From a virus, in the IMG/VR virus record IMGVR_UViG_3300047318_000102, positions 1 to 21,579 of that record: a DNA stretch of 21,579 nucleotides, one strand, 5' to 3'. The position numbers and the translations under genes are program-made. The notes under the pieces are model-generated. The model worked only from the letters and a program-made list of their open reading frames with translations. It made no database searches and was not told the DNA's origin. This document shows, piece by piece, positions 20,522-21,579 of this stretch; the stretch's first letter is position 1, and each line of letters opens with the position of its first letter.

Positions 20522-21579
20522 ATGGCACAAGGCAGCCTCCTCCCGCTCGCCAAGCAGTTGATTCCCACGAATAGCTGGGCGCCTGGCGTTGGGTACAAGT
20601 TCTACACCTACGCGGCCGGCACCCTCACACCCAAGGCGACCTATCAGGATTCAGCGCTGTCCGTTGCCAACGCCAACCCGGTGATTGCTGACGCCCGCGG
20701 CGAAGTGGTGATGTACGGCTCAGGCGTCTACCGGATCATCGCCAAGGACGCCAGCGACGTCACGATTTGGGACCGGGACAACGTCGACACCGGGGGTTAC
20801 GCCGGCACCGACACTGGGACGATCTTCGCCAGTCAGGTCAACCGGGTGGTGGACTCCATCTCGACCCTGCGCGCGCTGAGCAAGACCGCGTACACCCGCG
20901 CCTTCGTGACAGGCTACTACTCTGCAGGCGACGGCGGCGGCGGGTCGTATCAGGTAGATCCTGCGGATGTCACAACCCCGGATAACGGCGGCACAGTTAT
21001 CGTCGCTGCGGACGGTGGCCGCTGGAAGCTTCAGGTCACGCTCGCTGTGTCGGTCAAGCAGTTCGGCGCACGCTGCGATGGATCTTCCGTGGACACGGCC
21101 GCGTTCGAATCGATGGTGACGTATTGCGCCGCGACTGGAGTGGGAGGCTTCATTCCCGGTACGTGCCTGATCGATCCTTCGGCCCGGACGTTCGTCGGCA
21201 ATCTGCCCTTCACGATCCGCGGCGATGGAGTGTCAGCCTCGACTCTTCGATGCACCAGCCCGAATTCCGGTACTGGCTTCATCTACTGGGCCGGCGCGAA
21301 CGGTGCCGCCTTCGAAGATATGACCATCGACGGTAGCTACACCGGCAGCCCTAGCACGCCAACGTCTGGGGGTACGGTCGTCTTCCAAAACTCCAGCAAC
21401 AATGTGCTGCGTCGGGTGGATATTCAGAACATCTACCGTGTGGCGTACCTGATCTACAACGATCATCAGACCACCACGACCAACGTGTATGGCGGGCACG
21501 TGCTGGACTACGTGCGCGCGCTTGGGCCGTCCAACTGGGTTGCTAATGTTGGGCCAGACGCCTTTATCCTGGCAGATGT
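20522..21579 (+). CDS. Tailspike with N-terminal virion-binding domain and beta-helix (3' truncated by window end)
   Basis: Open from ATG 20522 (GGAG upstream, after ACGGAGCCAAG) through the last base, 352 codons visible. Residues 1-95 (GSLLPLAKQLIPTNSWAPGV ... GEVVMYGSGVYRIIAKD) form an N-terminal domain commonly seen on phage spikes that binds the tail machine. Residues about 112-172 (STLRALSKTAYTRAFVTGYY, AGDGGGGSYQVDPAD, DGGRWKLQV) are a recurring connector. From 177 a pectate-lyase-like right-handed beta-helix begins (SVKQFGARCDGSSVDTAAF, then repeated short strands such as FEDMTIDGSY and LRRVDIQNIYRVAYL). Such spikes bind and often cut surface polysaccharide, so the missing C terminus sets host specificity. 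No catalytic residues can be named from this part. Confidence 0.85.
   Translation, partial: MAQGSLLPLAKQLIPTNSWAPGVGYKFYTYAAGTLTPKATYQDSALSVANANPVIADARGEVVMYGSGVYRIIAKDASDVTIWDRDNVDTGGYAGTDTGTIFASQVNRVVDSISTLRALSKTAYTRAFVTGYYSAGDGGGGSYQVDPADVTTPDNGGTVIVAADGGRWKLQVTLAVSVKQFGARCDGSSVDTAAFESMVTYCAATGVGGFIPGTCLIDPSARTFVGNLPFTIRGDGVSASTLRCTSPNSGTGFIYWAGANGAAFEDMTIDGSYTGSPSTPTSGGTVVFQNSSNNVLRRVDIQNIYRVAYLIYNDHQTTTTNVYGGHVLDYVRALGPSNWVANVGPDAFILAD

Noticed and set aside
20522-21579. Diversity-generating retroelement variable region in the spike
   Set aside because: No reverse transcriptase, template repeat or C-terminal lectin-type domain is visible, and the gene's 3' end is outside the window.
1-21579. 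CRISPR array, insertion sequence, integrase or attachment site
   Set aside because: No regularly spaced repeats, transposase motifs, terminal inverted repeats or integrase motifs were seen on either strand.

Overview
This window is a contiguous piece of a high-GC, double-stranded DNA tailed bacteriophage or prophage. All convincing genes lie on the + strand, tightly packed, and most start codons overlap the preceding stop (ATGA, GTGA or TGATG junctions). The head genes (PBSX-like large terminase, portal, scaffold, N4-gp56-type coat) are followed by homologues of the P22 gp4 and gp10 tail-machine proteins, three ejection-type proteins and a beta-helix tailspike. This points to a podovirus with a mosaic head and a P22-like short tail. 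High GC, strong GC preference at third codon positions and the general look of the proteins suggest a Burkholderiales-type host. That host call is inference from recall, not from a search.

Left part (1-3965): end of an early/middle operon. A truncated possible winged-helix protein is followed by small unknown genes, a 50-aa membrane protein, a PD-(D/E)XK nuclease of Holliday-junction-resolvase type, a membrane-anchored protein with a Ser-rich tail, NinB, a Ref-like HNH nuclease, micro-ORFs, and a 134-aa protein sitting where lambdoid phages carry their late regulator (Q). Directly behind it (3966-4137) is a near-consensus sigma70-type promoter whose predicted transcript meets a Rho-independent terminator almost at once, as in lambda pR'/tR'. 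It is followed by a leader with mutually exclusive RNA pairings that reach almost to the first late start codon. Together these look like an antitermination switch for the late genes.

Middle part (4138-7757): a four-Cys protein, an HTH-metallophosphoesterase fusion, a free-standing HNH/AP2 homing-type endonuclease whose Shine-Dalgarno lies in a hairpin loop, a UUCG-loop terminator, a structured AT-richer gap, then small and large terminase.

Right part (7757-21579): portal, small protein, scaffold, coat, unknown head protein, gp4-like adaptor, gp10-like stabilisation protein, three small structural proteins (one coiled coil, one beta-rich, one cupin-like), three ejection-type proteins (the last with an N-terminal glucosaminidase-like muramidase domain), and the first 352 codons of a tailspike that runs off the window. 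Terminator-like hairpins recur inside this late operon (4013, 6084, 9809, 11989, 20480), so late transcription probably depends on antitermination or tolerates partial termination.

No stretch of more than 300 bases lacks a gene. The largest gaps (3966-4137, 6045-6216, 20404-20521) are described as regulatory or structured regions. No integrase, repressor, lysis cassette, CRISPR array, insertion sequence, convincing tRNA or diversity-generating retroelement is visible.
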